64,000 nucleotides of DNA from Gammaproteobacteria bacterium (lineage in GTDB: Bacteria; Pseudomonadota; Gammaproteobacteria; Thiohalomonadales; Thiohalomonadaceae): NCBI GenBank assembly GCA_026196275.1, contig JAPHTQ010000023.1, positions 1 to 64,000 of the forward strand, read 5' to 3'. Position 1 is the stretch's first letter. Each line of letters begins with the position of its first letter. Below, one piece after another: positions 10,649-21,198 of the stretch. A model generated the notes under the pieces. It searched no databases and was not told where the DNA came from. It saw only the letters and a program-made list of their open reading frames with translations. The position numbers were made by a program, and so were the translations under genes.

Positions 10649-13027
10649 ATGAAATTCAGCGAACAGTGGTTGCGTGAGTGGGTCAATCCCGCCGTCTCTA
10701 GCGATGAGCTTTGTCACCAGTTGACCATGGCCGGTCTGGAGGTCGATGCGGTCGATCCGGTTGCCGGGGAGTTCAGCGACGTTGTTGTCGGCGAGGTGCT
10801 CAAGGTCGAGCCGCATCCCGATGCCGACAAGCTGCGGGTGACCCAGGTGAACGTGGGCGCCGAGGCGCTGCTCAACATCGTCTGTGGTGCGGCTAATGTG
10901 CGTGAGGGACTGAAAGTACCCGTCGCCGTGGTGGGTGCGAAGCTGCCCGGTGATTTCAGGATCAAGAAGGCCAAGCTGCGTGGTGTACCTTCCCACGGCA
11001 TGCTCTGTTCCGCCTCTGAGCTGGGACTGGCCGAAAGCTCGGAAGGGCTGATGGAGTTGCCGGCTGATGCCCCGGTCGGGGAAGATTTTCGCTGTTACCT
11101 TGAACTGGATGACGTCACCATTGAACTGGGGCTCACTCCCAACCGTGGCGACTGCCTGAGCCTTGCCGGTATCGCCCGCGAGATCGGGGTGCTCAACCAG
11201 GCGGCGGTCAGCGGTCCGCAGATCGAGGCCGTTGCGGGTTCGAGCGACGAGACCCTGGAGATCGATCTGCAGGCCAGTGCGGCATGCCCGCGGTACATCG
11301 GACGGGTAATTCGTGGTGTCAATGTCAAGGCGGAGACGCCGCTGTGGATGCAGGAGCGTTTGCGTCGCAGTGGTGTGCGTAGTCTCGGGCCCGTGGTTGA
11401 TGTCACCAATTACGTTTTGCTTGAACTGGGTCAGCCGATGCACGCTTTTGACCTGGCAAAACTCGATGGCGGCATCGTCGTGCGCATGGCCCGGGAGGGT
11501 GAGAAACTGGTGCTGCTCAATGAGCAGGAGGTGGAGCTGGATGAGCAGACCCTCGTGATTGCCGACCGCCGTGGTCCACTTGCCATGGCGGGGGTTATGG
11601 GCGGCCAATCGTCTGCCGTCGGTGATGAAACCGTCGATATCTTCCTTGAAAGTGCATTTTTCTCTCCGCAAAGCATCGTCGGTCGGGCACGCCGTTATGG
11701 TCTGCATACTGACTCATCTCACCGTTTCGAGCGCGGCGTTGACCCGCAGATGGCGGAACAGACGATGGAGCGCGCCACGGCACTGCTTCTGGCGATCACC
11801 GGTGGCAGTGCCGGTCCGCTGGAGGAGGTGTTGAGTGAGGATGAACTGCCGAAGCGTCACCCTATCCACCTGCGCCAGCAGCGGGTCAACCGCATTCTCG
11901 GTGGCAATATCGCCGCCAATGAGATCGAGGATATCCTTCAGCGCCTGGGGATGGCGCTTAACCGCATTGATGATGGCTGGCATGTTGAGGCCCCTTCGTT
12001 CCGTTTTGATATCGCCATCGAGGTGGACCTGATCGAGGAGATCGGCCGCATTGTCGGCTACGAGAACCTGCCGAGCAGCCGTCCGCAGGGGGCATTGACC
12101 ATGCAGGCCCGTCCTGAGGGACGGATCGGGCGGCGCGAACTCTCCCGTCTGCTGGTTGACCGCGGCTATCAGGAGGCGATCAGTTACAGCTTTGTCGATC
12201 CAAAGATGCAGAAGCGCTTTGACCCGCAGGGGGAGGGCGTGGCCCTGGCCAATCCCATCTCCAGCGATCTGGCGGTGATGCGTACCACCCTCTGGTCGGG
12301 CCTGATGCCACTGCTGCAACACAATCTGAACCGCCAGCAGCCTCGCGTCAAAATGTTCGAGTACGGTCTTAGGTTTATTCAGGAAGGTACTGAACTTAAA
12401 CAAGAAAATATGCTAGCAGGGTTGATTTACGGTACGCTGATGCCGGAGCAGTGGGACGCAAGCAGCCGCAAAGTCGATTTCTACGATCTCAAAGCCGATG
12501 TCGAGGCGTTACTCGCTCTGACCCGCCGCATGGATGAGTTCCACTTCGTGGCCGAAGTGCACCCGGCACTGCACCCCGGTCAGAGTGCCCGGATCTACCT
12601 GGGCGAGGAAGCCGTTGGTTGGCTTGGTATGCTCCACCCCAACCTTGAGCGTGAGCTGGATCTGCGTGGAAACAGCTATCTCTTTGAAATTAAAGCAGAT
12701 GCTATTTGTGGTAGATCTGTTGCTAATTTCGCCGAAATTTCTAAATATCCGGCGATTAGACGCGATCTCGCTGTGGTTGTCGATGAGCAGGTCAGTGCCG
12801 ACACCGTGCTGGATTGTATCCGTCGAAGCGCCCCCGCAAGCCTGACGGACTTAAAGCTGTTTGACCTCTATGCTGGCGAACATATTGATTCAGGAAGAAA
12901 AAGTCTCGCTTTGGGCTTGACCTTACAGGAAGGATCACGCACTCTTACCGACGAAGAAGTTGATGCTGCAATCAAACAGGTAGTAACTACCCTGGGTAGT
13001 GAGCTCGGGGCGACATTAAGAGAATAA
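10649..13027 (+). CDS. pheT: phenylalanyl-tRNA synthetase beta subunit
   Basis: 792 residues (E. coli 795). Domains in order: N-terminal EMAP-II/OB tRNA-binding domain (residues ~39-150, [15 protein letters not shown] and [13 protein letters not shown]), B3/B4 editing domain ([19 protein letters not shown]), B5 domains around 400-475, class II-like core, and the C-terminal ferredoxin-fold anticodon-binding domain (~700-792, [16 protein letters not shown]). It forms the alpha2-beta2 enzyme with PheS. It is 2 nt from ihfA, as in many gammaproteobacteria. Confidence 0.97.
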   Translation: MKFSEQWLREWVNPAVSSDELCHQLTMAGLEVDAVDPVAGEFSDVVVGEVLKVEPHPDADKLRVTQVNVGAEALLNIVCGAANVREGLKVPVAVVGAKLPGDFRIKKAKLRGVPSHGMLCSASELGLAESSEGLMELPADAPVGEDFRCYLELDDVTIELGLTPNRGDCLSLAGIAREIGVLNQAAVSGPQIEAVAGSSDETLEIDLQASAACPRYIGRVIRGVNVKAETPLWMQERLRRSGVRSLGPVVDVTNYVLLELGQPMHAFDLAKLDGGIVVRMAREGEKLVLLNEQEVELDEQTLVIADRRGPLAMAGVMGGQSSAVGDETVDIFLESAFFSPQSIVGRARRYGLHTDSSHRFERGVDPQMAEQTMERATALLLAITGGSAGPLEEVLSEDELPKRHPIHLRQQRVNRILGGNIAANEIEDILQRLGMALNRIDDGWHVEAPSFRFDIAIEVDLIEEIGRIVGYENLPSSRPQGALTMQARPEGRIGRRELSRLLVDRGYQEAISYSFVDPKMQKRFDPQGEGVALANPISSDLAVMRTTLWSGLMPLLQHNLNRQQPRVKMFEYGLRFIQEGTELKQENMLAGLIYGTLMPEQWDASSRKVDFYDLKADVEALLALTRRMDEFHFVAEVHPALHPGQSARIYLGEEAVGWLGMLHPNLERELDLRGNSYLFEIKADAICGRSVANFAEISKYPAIRRDLAVVVDEQVSADTVLDCIRRSAPASLTDLKLFDLYAGEHIDSGRKSLALGLTLQEGSRTLTDEEVDAAIKQVVTTLGSELGATLRE

Positions 13028-13029
13028 TT

Positions 13030-13329
13030 ATGGCGTTAACCAAAGCAGCTATTGCTGAGCAGCTATTTGAAGAGCTTGGATTGAACAAGCGGGAAGCCAA
13101 GGAGCTGGTTGAGCAATTTTTTGAAGAGATCCGTGTCGCGCTGGAAAATGGTTATCAGGTCAAGCTCTCCGGCTTTGGTAATTTTGACCTGCGTGACAAG
13201 AATGAGCGCCCCGGCCGCAATCCGAAAACCGGGGAGGAGATCCCGATAACGGCCCGACGGGTTGTTACCTTCCGTCCGGGACAGAAACTTAAGGCAAGGG
13301 TGGAAGCATATGCTGGAACCCAGCAATAA
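13030..13329 (+). CDS. ihfA: integration host factor subunit alpha
   Basis: 99 residues, standard for IhfA, which heterodimerises with IhfB and bends DNA sharply. The sequence [20 protein letters not shown], the arm region [19 protein letters not shown] and [20 protein letters not shown] are typical. The [13 protein letters not shown] beta-arm carries the intercalating proline. It follows pheT by 2 nt and its end overlaps the MerR gene by 20 nt. IHF often assists sigma-54 promoters, which is relevant to the regulon at 24-36 kb. Confidence 0.97.
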   Translation: MALTKAAIAEQLFEELGLNKREAKELVEQFFEEIRVALENGYQVKLSGFGNFDLRDKNERPGRNPKTGEEIPITARRVVTFRPGQKLKARVEAYAGTQQ

Positions 13330-13666
13330 TAACGAACTGCCGCCTATTCCGGGAAAACGCTACTTCACCATCGGTGAGGTCAGTGAGCTGTGTGGCGTCA
13401 AACCACATGTGCTGCGTTACTGGGAACAGGAATTTCCACAACTTAAGCCGGTCAAACGTCGTGGCAATCGTCGCTACTATCAGCGACAGGACGTGCTTAT
13501 TATCCGCCAGATCCGTGCGCTGTTGTACGAGCAGGGCTTCACTATCGGTGGTGCCCGCCAGCAACTGGAGGGTGAGGACAACAAGGCCGATGCCAATCAG
13601 AGTCAGCAGATCGTCCGGCAGCTGCGCACCGAGCTGGAAGAGGTCCTTGACATCCTCAAGCGTTAA
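13310..13666 (+). CDS. MerR-family transcriptional regulator
   Basis: 118 residues. The winged helix-turn-helix occupies the N-terminal part: [25 protein letters not shown] (residues about 17-41), then [34 protein letters not shown]. The C-terminal ~35 residues form a short coiled coil with no cysteine-rich metal site. Start ATG 13310 is preferred over the upstream TTG at 13262 because of GGTGGAAG upstream and the common MLEPSNN-type start. The gene is a regular neighbour of ihfA in gammaproteobacteria; its effector is unknown. Confidence 0.88.
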   Translation: MLEPSNNNELPPIPGKRYFTIGEVSELCGVKPHVLRYWEQEFPQLKPVKRRGNRRYYQRQDVLIIRQIRALLYEQGFTIGGARQQLEGEDNKADANQSQQIVRQLRTELEEVLDILKR

Positions 13667-13683
13667 TAAATCCGATTAGCGTA

Positions 13684-13712
13684 TTCTCAAACATCCTTAT
13701 CTGGTGTATGAT
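13684..13712 (+). promoter_or_regulatory. sigma-70 promoter of tRNA-Pro
   Basis: TTCTCA (13684-13689) and TATGAT (13707-13712) are spaced by 17 nt, about 37 nt before the tRNA. A GC-rich stretch GCGCGCC directly after the -10 resembles the discriminator of stringently controlled stable-RNA promoters. Confidence 0.6.
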
Positions 13713-13748
13713 GCGCGCCTTCATTCCTGCAGCGAATGACAGTTTTTT

Positions 13749-13825
<77 letters not shown>

Positions 13826-13842
13826 ATCAGGACAACGACTTG

Positions 13843-13868
13843 GGTCACCTTGACGGGTGGCCTTTTTT
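13843..13868 (+). terminator. intrinsic terminator after tRNA-Pro
   Basis: GGTCACC (13843-13849) pairs with GGTGGCC (13856-13862), one G-T pair, loop of 6, followed by six T. It lies 18 nt after the tRNA 3' end. Confidence 0.85.
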
Positions 13869-14003
13869 GTTTCTGCCGCCCCTGACTAAAGACCAGGGCA
13901 TTTGCGTTTTAAAGAGGCTGGTCTTCGCCTGCTTCAGTCGACATAATGTCAACTCCTATCTTCTCTACCACAGAGGCCACTCAGGCTGTCCTGTTTTGCC
14001 AAG

Positions 14004-15392
14004 ATGTCACGCCTATTAAAGAGCGAAATCCCCTTTCCTGACGGTAGCGGGATCAGTCAGCTGTTCGAGCCGCTCGCCGGGCGTCCCTGGTCGGCCTGGC
14101 TCGATAGCGGGACTGCCAGTGCAGCCACCGCCGGTTTCGATATCCTCGTTGCCGATCCGGTGAAGACCCTGGTTACCCGCCATGGCATGACCACCATAAC
14201 CTCGGCTGAGGGTGAGACGTTGAGCAGCGGCGATGATCCCTTCGACTTGCTCCGCACCGCCCTGGGGCCGAGGGAGCCTGTCGATTTGGAGGGTATCCCC
14301 TTTGCCGGCGGTGCGGTGGGCTATTTTGGCTACGACCTTGCGCGGTTGCTGGAGCGCCTGCCGGAGGTGGCCTGCGATGACCTGGGCATGCCGGAGATGG
14401 CCGTGGGGATCTATGAGTGGGCCGTGGTCTGTGACCGAGGCGAGAGGCGCTGCTGGCTGGTCTCCAGCCAGTATGGGGATGAGCGATCGCCACAGTGGCA
14501 ACGGCTGCTGGAACGCTTTGGCAGGGAGTGCCAGGGGAAGATTTACCCGTCTGGTCCGCCGATGCAGGCGACCGCTCCGGTCGAGGTCAATATGAGTCGT
14601 GAGCGCTACGCTCACGCCTTTGACCGTATCCAGCATTACCTGGAGGAGGGCGACTGTTATCAGGTCAATCTGGCACAACGTTTCTCACTGGCTGTGGAAG
14701 GCGACGCCTGGGAGGGCTACAAGCAGTTTCGCCAGCGCAGTGCCGGACCGTTCTCGGCCTACCTGGATCTGCCCGGCGGGCAGATCCTCTGCACCTCGCC
14801 CGAGCGTTTTCTCCGGCTTGAACAGGGCCGGGTGGAGACCCGGCCAATAAAGGGAACTCGGCGCCGCGATCCCGAGGCCGCCAGGGATGCTGAGCTGAGC
14901 ACCGAGCTTCAATGCAGCGAAAAGGATCGGGCCGAGAATCTGATGATCGTCGATCTGCTACGCAACGATTTGGGCAAGAGCTGCCGCACCGGTACGGTCA
15001 GGGTGCCGCAACTGTTTCAGCTGGAGAGTTTCGCCACCGTACACCACCTGGTCAGCAGTGTGGTGTGTGAACTGGGGGAGGGGCAGGATGCCCTGTCGCT
15101 GTTGCGCGGCTGTTTTCCCGGTGGCTCGATCACCGGTGCACCGAAACTGCGCGCGATGGCGATCATCGAAGAGCTGGAGCCGCACCGTCGCGGGGTCTAC
15201 TGCGGCAGCATCGGCTACATCGGTTTCAACGGCGAGATGGACAGTAATATCGTGATCCGTACCGCGATCCATCGAGAAGGCAGACTCTATTACTCCGCCG
15301 GTGGTGGCATCGTACGCGACTCCTCCTGCGAGGAGGAGTATCAGGAGAGCTTTGACAAGGCCGCGGCCTTTCTCAACTGCTTTAGCCAGTAA
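14004..15392 (+). CDS. pabB: aminodeoxychorismate synthase component I
   Basis: 462 residues. It converts chorismate with ammonia (from the PabA glutaminase) to 4-amino-4-deoxychorismate for folate synthesis. The chorismate-binding core covers residues ~195-460. The motif ETRPIKGTRRRD carries the lysine that distinguishes PabB (PIKGT) from anthranilate synthase TrpE (PIAGT). Further motifs: SEKDRAENLMIVDLLRNDLG, FPGGSITGAPKLRAM, and AGGGIVRDSSCEEEYQES. No clear Shine-Dalgarno precedes ATG 14004, so the start is somewhat uncertain. It stands alone between the tRNA-Pro terminator and the ABC exporter genes; pabA is not in the window. Confidence 0.93.
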   Translation: MSRLLKSEIPFPDGSGISQLFEPLAGRPWSAWLDSGTASAATAGFDILVADPVKTLVTRHGMTTITSAEGETLSSGDDPFDLLRTALGPREPVDLEGIPFAGGAVGYFGYDLARLLERLPEVACDDLGMPEMAVGIYEWAVVCDRGERRCWLVSSQYGDERSPQWQRLLERFGRECQGKIYPSGPPMQATAPVEVNMSRERYAHAFDRIQHYLEEGDCYQVNLAQRFSLAVEGDAWEGYKQFRQRSAGPFSAYLDLPGGQILCTSPERFLRLEQGRVETRPIKGTRRRDPEAARDAELSTELQCSEKDRAENLMIVDLLRNDLGKSCRTGTVRVPQLFQLESFATVHHLVSSVVCELGEGQDALSLLRGCFPGGSITGAPKLRAMAIIEELEPHRRGVYCGSIGYIGFNGEMDSNIVIRTAIHREGRLYYSAGGGIVRDSSCEEEYQESFDKAAAFLNCFSQ

Positions 15393-15488
15393 TGGGAGAT
15401 ATGCCGGAAATATTTTCCATAGCCACTATCCTGAAGGTATCAGGCGGTGTGTTCCGGGGAACATGTTGTAGCAAGGCAATCTTGAGCG

Positions 15489-16214
15489 ATGAGTGAACTG
15501 GCCGAAAACAGAGAGGTCGTCTTTCACGCCAGTGGCGTGACCAAGGTCTACCAGATGGGCGAGGTGCAGGTGCACGCCCTGCGGGGCATTGATCTTGACC
15601 TCTATGCCGGTGAGCTGGTGGTTCTTCTCGGTCCCTCGGGCAGCGGCAAGTCGACCCTGCTCAACATTCTCGGCGGACTCGACACAGCCACCAGCGGCCA
15701 TGTCTCCTATCATGGCCGTGATCTGACCCGGGCCGGTGACAGGGAGTTGACCGAGTACCGTCGCTACCACGTCGGCTTTGTCTTCCAGTTCTACAACCTT
15801 ATTCCCAGCCTCACTGCGCGGGAGAACGTGGCCGCGGTGACAGAGATCGCACGCCGACCGATGGCGCCGGAGAGAGCGCTTGAGGTGGTCGGTCTGGGCC
15901 ACCGGCTGGATCACTTTCCCTCGCAACTCTCCGGTGGTGAGCAGCAGCGTATCGCCATCGCCCGTGCGATTGCCAAGAACCCCGAGGTCCTGCTCTGCGA
16001 CGAGCCGACCGGTGCGCTCGATTCGGCCACCGGCATCGTCGTGCTGGAGGCGCTGGAGCGGGTGAACCGCGAACTGGGTACCACCACTGTACTCATCACC
16101 CACAATGCCGGTATCGCGGAGATGGCGGACCGGGTGATTCATCTTGCCGATGGCTCAATCAGTGATATGCACGTCAATACGGTGAAGAGAGCGGCCCGGG
16201 AGTTGAGCTGGTAA
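15489..16214 (+). CDS. ABC exporter ATP-binding protein (LolD/MacB/DevA type)
   Basis: 241 residues. Walker [14 protein letters not shown]-loop region [18 protein letters not shown], signature [15 protein letters not shown], Walker [12 protein letters not shown] and the switch histidine ITHN are all intact. The [10 protein letters not shown] sequence is typical of MacB/LolD-family ATPases. It is followed after 5 nt by an FtsX-type permease and then a membrane-fusion protein, giving a three-gene exporter of the DevBCA/MacAB kind. Substrate unknown; it may move lipid, peptide or glycolipid cargo to the envelope. Confidence 0.9.
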   Translation: MSELAENREVVFHASGVTKVYQMGEVQVHALRGIDLDLYAGELVVLLGPSGSGKSTLLNILGGLDTATSGHVSYHGRDLTRAGDRELTEYRRYHVGFVFQFYNLIPSLTARENVAAVTEIARRPMAPERALEVVGLGHRLDHFPSQLSGGEQQRIAIARAIAKNPEVLLCDEPTGALDSATGIVVLEALERVNRELGTTTVLITHNAGIAEMADRVIHLADGSISDMHVNTVKRAARELSW

Positions 16215-16219
16215 GGGCG

Positions 16220-18583
16220 ATGCGCGCACTCGATAAAAAGGTGCTGCGGGAGTTGTGGCAGATGCGTGGTCAGGCGCTGGCGATCATCGCCGTGATCGTC
16301 AGCGGTGTCACGACCATGGTGATGTTCCTCAGCACCTACGATTCGCTGATACAGACCCGCGAGAACTACTACGCCGAGAACCGCTTTGCCGAGGTCTTTG
16401 CCTCGCTCAAGCGCGCCCCCGAGCATCTGCTCGCCCGTATCCAGCTGATCCCGGGGGTCGAGCGTGCCGAGAGCCGTGTCGTTGCCGCGGTCAATCTCGA
16501 CATAGAGGGGTTCAACGAACCGGTGATCGGCAAGCTGATCTCCCTGCCCGACGCTGGCGATGCCCGGCTTAACCAGCTGCACCTGCGTCGCGGCCGGTTT
16601 ATCGAACCCTATCGTGATGATGAGGTGATGCTCAGTGAGGCCTTCGCCAATGCCCACCGATTGCAGCCTGGCGATCACCTGAGCGTGATCATCAAGGGCA
16701 AACGCAAGACACTGACCATCGTCGGTATCGTGTTGTCGCCCGAGTATGTCTATCAGATCGCCCCTGGGGCCTTTTTCCCCGATTTCAAACGCTATGGTGT
16801 GATGTGGATGGGCCGTAACGGCCTGGCCAGCGCCTACGATATGGACGGGGCATTTAATGATATCTCACTGACCCTTGGCAGCGGGGCCGCCGTGGGCACA
16901 ATACTCGACCAGCTTGATGATCTGCTCAAGCCCTACGGTGGGTACGGTGCGTATGCCCGTGAGGATCAATTCTCACATCGGTTTCTCTCCGAAGAGGTCC
17001 GTCAGCTTCGTACCATGGCCACGGTCTTTCCGTTGATCTTTATTGGTGTCGCGGCCTTTCTGCTCAATGTGGTGCTGAACCGGTTGATCAACACGCAGCG
17101 GGAGCAGATCGCGATCCTTAAGGCCTTCGGCTACAGCAATGCGGCGATCGGCTTGCACTTCGTCAAGCTGGTGCTGCTCATCGTGCTGCTTGGTATCACT
17201 ATCGGTGTGGCGCTGGGGGGCTACTGGGGCAGGGAGCTCAGCCTCATCTACATGGAATTTTACCGTTTTCCCTACCTCCACTACCTGCTCCGCCCATCGG
17301 TGGTAGTGGTTGCTGCGACGGTAACTGTGCTTGCGGCGATCAGCGGCACCTTGTTGGCAGTGAGGCAGGCGGCACGACTGTCACCGGCCGAGGGGATGCG
17401 ACCCAACTCCCCGGTGGTTTACCGCGCCAGCCTGATTGAGCGTCTCGGGCTGCAGCGCTTTTTCAGCCAGCCAACGCGCATGATTGTTCGCCACATCCAG
17501 CGCCGTCCTTTCAAATCCCTGTTGTCGGTGATCGGGATCGCCCTGGCCGGTGGCATCATGATGGTGGGCAATTTTCAGGAGGATGCTATCCGCTACATGG
17601 TCGAGGTACAGTTCTCCATCAGCAAGCGTGACGATCTTTCAGTGCGCTTTACCGACCCCACCTCTCGTCGTGCGCTGCATGAGCTGCAGGCGATCCCGGG
17701 TGTGCAGCATGTGGAGGTCTTCCGAACCCTGCCGGTACGGCTGCGTTTTGAGCACCGCACCTATCGCACCGCACTGGAAGGGGTGCAACCCGAGGGGGAG
17801 CTAATGCGGGTCCTTGATACCCGCCTGCAGCCTGTTGCGTTACCCCCGCAGGGGGTGGTGCTCACCGATCACCTGGCAAAGATACTGGGTGTGCTCCCCG
17901 GTGATATGCTCACCATTGAGGTGCTGGAGGAGAGCCAGCCGGTACTGCAGGTACCCGTAGTTGGCCTGAGCAAGCAGTACCTCGGTGTGTGGGGCTATAT
18001 GCGTATCGATGCCCTCAACCGCGTGATGGGCGAGGGCGAGGTTATCAGCGGCGCCTACCTCGCTGTTGACCCGCAGGCGAGGGGAGAGATCTATGCGCAG
18101 CTCAAGGAGATGCCGCGGGTGGCGGGCATCGTGGTGCGCAAGAGTGCGATCCAGAGCTTTTATGACACCATGGCCGAGACAGTACTGTTCTTCAGCTTTA
18201 TCGCCAATCTGCTGGGTGCCACCATTGCCGTTGGTGTAGTCTACAATACCGCGCGCATCGCATTGTCTGAGCGCGGCAGGGAACTGGCGAGCCTGCGGGT
18301 GCTGGGCTTTACCCATGGTGAGATCGCCTACATCCTGCTGGGGGAGCTGGTGCTGCTGACCCTGGTCGCCATTCCCCTGGGCTTTTTGGTGGGGGAGGGG
18401 TTATGTGCCTTTCTTGCCAGCCAGTTCAAAACCGATCTGTACCGGGTGCCACTGGTGCTTGAGTCGCAGACCTATGCCAATGCCGCTGCTGTGGTGCTGT
18501 TCTCGGCCTGCGCATCCGGGGCGGTAATCTGGCACAGACTGGGCAGGATTGATCTTGTCTCCGCACTGAAGACGCGGGAGTGA
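16220..18583 (+). CDS. FtsX/MacB-type ABC transporter permease
   Basis: 787 residues. One transmembrane helix near the N-terminus (residues ~17-40), a large periplasmic domain, then two FtsX-like blocks (about residues 265-390 and 665-785) with several helices each, separated by a second periplasmic domain after the MIVRHIQRRPFKSLLSVIGIALAGG segment. This duplicated form is larger than LolC/E or MacB and matches the paired-FtsX permease family. AAGGG lies just before ATG 16220. It works with the preceding ATPase and following HlyD-like adaptor. Confidence 0.85.
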   Translation: MRALDKKVLRELWQMRGQALAIIAVIVSGVTTMVMFLSTYDSLIQTRENYYAENRFAEVFASLKRAPEHLLARIQLIPGVERAESRVVAAVNLDIEGFNEPVIGKLISLPDAGDARLNQLHLRRGRFIEPYRDDEVMLSEAFANAHRLQPGDHLSVIIKGKRKTLTIVGIVLSPEYVYQIAPGAFFPDFKRYGVMWMGRNGLASAYDMDGAFNDISLTLGSGAAVGTILDQLDDLLKPYGGYGAYAREDQFSHRFLSEEVRQLRTMATVFPLIFIGVAAFLLNVVLNRLINTQREQIAILKAFGYSNAAIGLHFVKLVLLIVLLGITIGVALGGYWGRELSLIYMEFYRFPYLHYLLRPSVVVVAATVTVLAAISGTLLAVRQAARLSPAEGMRPNSPVVYRASLIERLGLQRFFSQPTRMIVRHIQRRPFKSLLSVIGIALAGGIMMVGNFQEDAIRYMVEVQFSISKRDDLSVRFTDPTSRRALHELQAIPGVQHVEVFRTLPVRLRFEHRTYRTALEGVQPEGELMRVLDTRLQPVALPPQGVVLTDHLAKILGVLPGDMLTIEVLEESQPVLQVPVVGLSKQYLGVWGYMRIDALNRVMGEGEVISGAYLAVDPQARGEIYAQLKEMPRVAGIVVRKSAIQSFYDTMAETVLFFSFIANLLGATIAVGVVYNTARIALSERGRELASLRVLGFTHGEIAYILLGELVLLTLVAIPLGFLVGEGLCAFLASQFKTDLYRVPLVLESQTYANAAAVVLFSACASGAVIWHRLGRIDLVSALKTRE

Positions 18584-18631
18584 TAAGCGAAGCTGAGTAA
18601 CAGCGGCTGAGGGTTAGACAGGAGTAATGAT

Positions 18632-19828
18632 GTGAAACGTGGCCTTGGAATGGTACTGCTGGGCTTACTGGTACTGGCCGGTATTATCTATGGTTTCATT
18701 CCGGCGCCGGTGGCGGTGGATAGTGCCCTGGCAGTACGCGATTCACTGCGCGTGACGGTCAGTGAAGAGGGAAGAACACGGGTAAAGGACCGTTTTATTG
18801 TCTCTGCGCCAGTGGCCGGCTACCTGCGCCGTATCGGACTGCAGGTCGGTGACCGTGTCAGCCATGGCGCTGTACTGGCAAGCCTTGAGCCGGTCCGCTC
18901 TGAGGTACTCGATGCGCGCAGCCGTGCTCTGGCCCAGGCACGGGTTGCCGCTGCCGAGGCGTCGCTCAGTGCGGCCACGGCCCGTGCCCGTGCCGCCGCT
19001 TCCGAAGCTCGCTATGCACGCAGTGAGTACCAGCGGTTGAGCCGGTTGTGCGAGAACGAGTGTTTCATCTCCGCGGATCAGCTGGAACGGGCTGAGGCAC
19101 AGGCGCTAGGCAGTGAGGCGAGCCAGCAATCGGCACAATTTGCGGTCGAAGTCGCACGTTTTGAACTGGCGGCGGCGCGTACGGCACTGGAGCACTCTGC
19201 GGCACAACCACAAGGCAGCGCCGCGGAGACCGTGCAGGTGCTCTCGCCAATCAACGGGCAGATCCTGGGCCTGCAGCGGGAGAGTGAAGGAGTGGTTGGT
19301 GCGGGCCAGCCCCTGCTGGAACTCGGTGATCCGAATGCCCTTGAAGTCGTTGTGGAGCTTCTTTCCACCGCGGCGGTACGGGTCGAGCCGGGGACCCGGG
19401 TCCTGTTCGAACGCTGGGGAGGGGAGAGCGTGCTGGAGGGGCGGGTAAGGGTCGTAGAGCCGACCGGCTTCACCAAGATCTCCGCCCTCGGGGTCGAGGA
19501 GCAGCGGGTGAGGGTCGTGATCGACCTGATCTCACCGCCAGGTGCCTGGCAACGGTTGGGCGACGGCTACCGGGTGGAGAGTACCTTTATCCTTTGGGAG
19601 GGGAATGACATCCTGCAGATCCCCGTCAGCGCGCTGTTCCGTCGCGGTGGCGAATGGACCGTGTTCGTTAGTGCCAACGAGCGGGCAGAGCGGCGCAGGG
19701 TCGAGGTGGGCCGCAGCAATGGCCTGCGGGCGCAGATCCTGAGTGGACTGAGCGAAGGGGAGCAGGTGATCCTGCACCCGGATGAAGGTATTGAGCACGG
19801 CACGCGGGTGCAACCGCGTCGAGAATAA
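18632..19828 (+). CDS. HlyD-family periplasmic adaptor (membrane-fusion protein)
   Basis: 398 residues. One N-terminal transmembrane segment (residues ~5-25), a split lipoyl/barrel-sandwich domain (VSAPVAGYLRRIGLQVGDRV near 60 and VLSPINGQILGLQRESEGVV near 205) and a long alpha-helical hairpin rich in Ala/Arg between them, then beta-barrel sections. GTG 18632 is chosen because GGAG is 7 nt upstream; the nearby ATG codons are out of frame. It completes the exporter with the two preceding genes. Its last residues (IEHGTRVQPRRE) and 23 identical nucleotides recur at 36.1 kb in a gene remnant. Confidence 0.88.
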   Translation: MKRGLGMVLLGLLVLAGIIYGFIPAPVAVDSALAVRDSLRVTVSEEGRTRVKDRFIVSAPVAGYLRRIGLQVGDRVSHGAVLASLEPVRSEVLDARSRALAQARVAAAEASLSAATARARAAASEARYARSEYQRLSRLCENECFISADQLERAEAQALGSEASQQSAQFAVEVARFELAAARTALEHSAAQPQGSAAETVQVLSPINGQILGLQRESEGVVGAGQPLLELGDPNALEVVVELLSTAAVRVEPGTRVLFERWGGESVLEGRVRVVEPTGFTKISALGVEEQRVRVVIDLISPPGAWQRLGDGYRVESTFILWEGNDILQIPVSALFRRGGEWTVFVSANERAERRRVEVGRSNGLRAQILSGLSEGEQVILHPDEGIEHGTRVQPRRE

Positions 19829-19884
19829 TCTGAAACCGGTGATTATGACGTGACCAGCAAGGGGCCTTGGCCACATGTTCCATA

Positions 19885-21198
19885 TCAGTCACGTTCGATG
19901 CCCAGTTTTTTCATCTTCTCCCAGAGGTTCTTGCGGCTGATCCCCAGTTCGTTGGCCGTTTCATTAATCTGAAAATCGTGACGGCGCAGGGCTTCGGTGA
20001 TGAGCTGGTGCTCGTATCGCGAGAGGCGATCGCGCAGATCGGTGCTGCTGTCGGACTCATCGTCCACCACATCGCCGGCAAAGGCGGAGGCGCCGATGCC
20101 TGGTTCGGGAGTGAGAATGGTCGCCCGTTCGATGCTGTGGTGAAGTTCCCGCAGATTACCGGGCCAGTCGTGCTGCAGCAGTTGCTGTTCGGCCGAGGGG
20201 AGCAGGTGGCGTTCATTGTCGGGATCGATCTCGTTGAGAAAGAGACGGGTGAACCAGAGAATATCCTCACGCCGCTCACGCAACGGGGGGATATGCACAT
20301 GGACCACATTGATACGGTAGTAGAGATCCTCGCGAAAGGTCCCCTCGGAGACCATCTGCTTCAGATCGCGGTGGGTGGCACAGATCAGGCGAAGGTCGAG
20401 GGGGATGGGGGTCTCACCGCCGACGCGCACCACCTGCCGTTCCTGAATGACCCGTAGCAGGCGCACCTGCATGTTGGGTGGCATGTCACCGATCTCATCT
20501 AGAAAGAGGGTGCCGCCATTGGCCTGTTCGAACACCCCGCGTCGGGTGCGAACGGCGCCGGTGAAGGCCCCTTTTTCCGAGCCGAACAGCTCGGACTCCA
20601 TCAACCCCTCAGGGATAGCGCCGCAATTGACGGCGACAAAGGGGCGATCACTCTCGCCAAAGGCACAGCGGTGCAAAAAACGCGCAGCGTGTTCTTTGCC
20701 GACCCCGGATTCGCCGGTGATCAGCACTGTGGCGTCGTGGCCGGAGACCCGGCAGAGGGTCTGTTCCAGCGTCCGCATGGTGGCGGAGATCCCCAGTACA
20801 GGCGCTCTCTCCTCACCCTGCGGTATCTGTTCGCGGCAAATGGCGCGCACCTTCTCCATCAGGATATCGAGATCAAAGGGTTTGGTGATGTAGTCCGCCG
20901 CGCCTTTCTTCAGCAGCTCGACCGCATCGCCGATGCTGCCGAAACCGGTGATGAATATGGTGGGGGGGAGTGTGCGCCCTTCCTTCAGTAACTGTTCGAA
21001 CAGCTCCGTGCCACTCATGTCGGGCAGCCGGATATCGCTGATCAGGGCGGCGTAGTCCTCAGTGCCTATATGGGACTGTGCGGCAAGCGCAGTCTTGAAC
21101 CAGTCACAACGGAAGCCCTCCAGCTCAAAGCGGTAGCAGAGTGATTCACCCATGATCGGGTCGTCTTCGACAAGGCAGAGGGTCTGTGGCGTGGTCAT
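19885..21198 (-). CDS. sigma-54-dependent response regulator (NtrC/AioR type)
   Basis: 437 residues. Receiver domain residues 1-120 with phospho-acceptor Asp in ALISDIRLPDMSG and Lys in TKPFD. AAA+ domain ~145-375 with Walker A GESGVGKEHA, the sigma-54 contact loop GAFTGA, and FLDEIGDMPPNMQVRLLRV. C-terminal Fis-type helix-turn-helix from ~395 (HDFQINETANELGISRKNLW). It should remodel sigma-54 polymerase from distant sites. Its start overlaps the end of the sensor kinase gene by 4 nt. Three sigma-54-like promoters with a shared palindrome occur at 24.6, 24.97 and 35.8 kb, and this is the obvious candidate activator. The same combination (PhnD-like protein, kinase, sigma-54 regulator) is known as AioXSR/ArxXSR in arsenite oxidisers. 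Confidence 0.92.
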   Translation of the reverse strand: MTTPQTLCLVEDDPIMGESLCYRFELEGFRCDWFKTALAAQSHIGTEDYAALISDIRLPDMSGTELFEQLLKEGRTLPPTIFITGFGSIGDAVELLKKGAADYITKPFDLDILMEKVRAICREQIPQGEERAPVLGISATMRTLEQTLCRVSGHDATVLITGESGVGKEHAARFLHRCAFGESDRPFVAVNCGAIPEGLMESELFGSEKGAFTGAVRTRRGVFEQANGGTLFLDEIGDMPPNMQVRLLRVIQERQVVRVGGETPIPLDLRLICATHRDLKQMVSEGTFREDLYYRINVVHVHIPPLRERREDILWFTRLFLNEIDPDNERHLLPSAEQQLLQHDWPGNLRELHHSIERATILTPEPGIGASAFAGDVVDDESDSSTDLRDRLSRYEHQLITEALRRHDFQINETANELGISRKNLWEKMKKLGIERD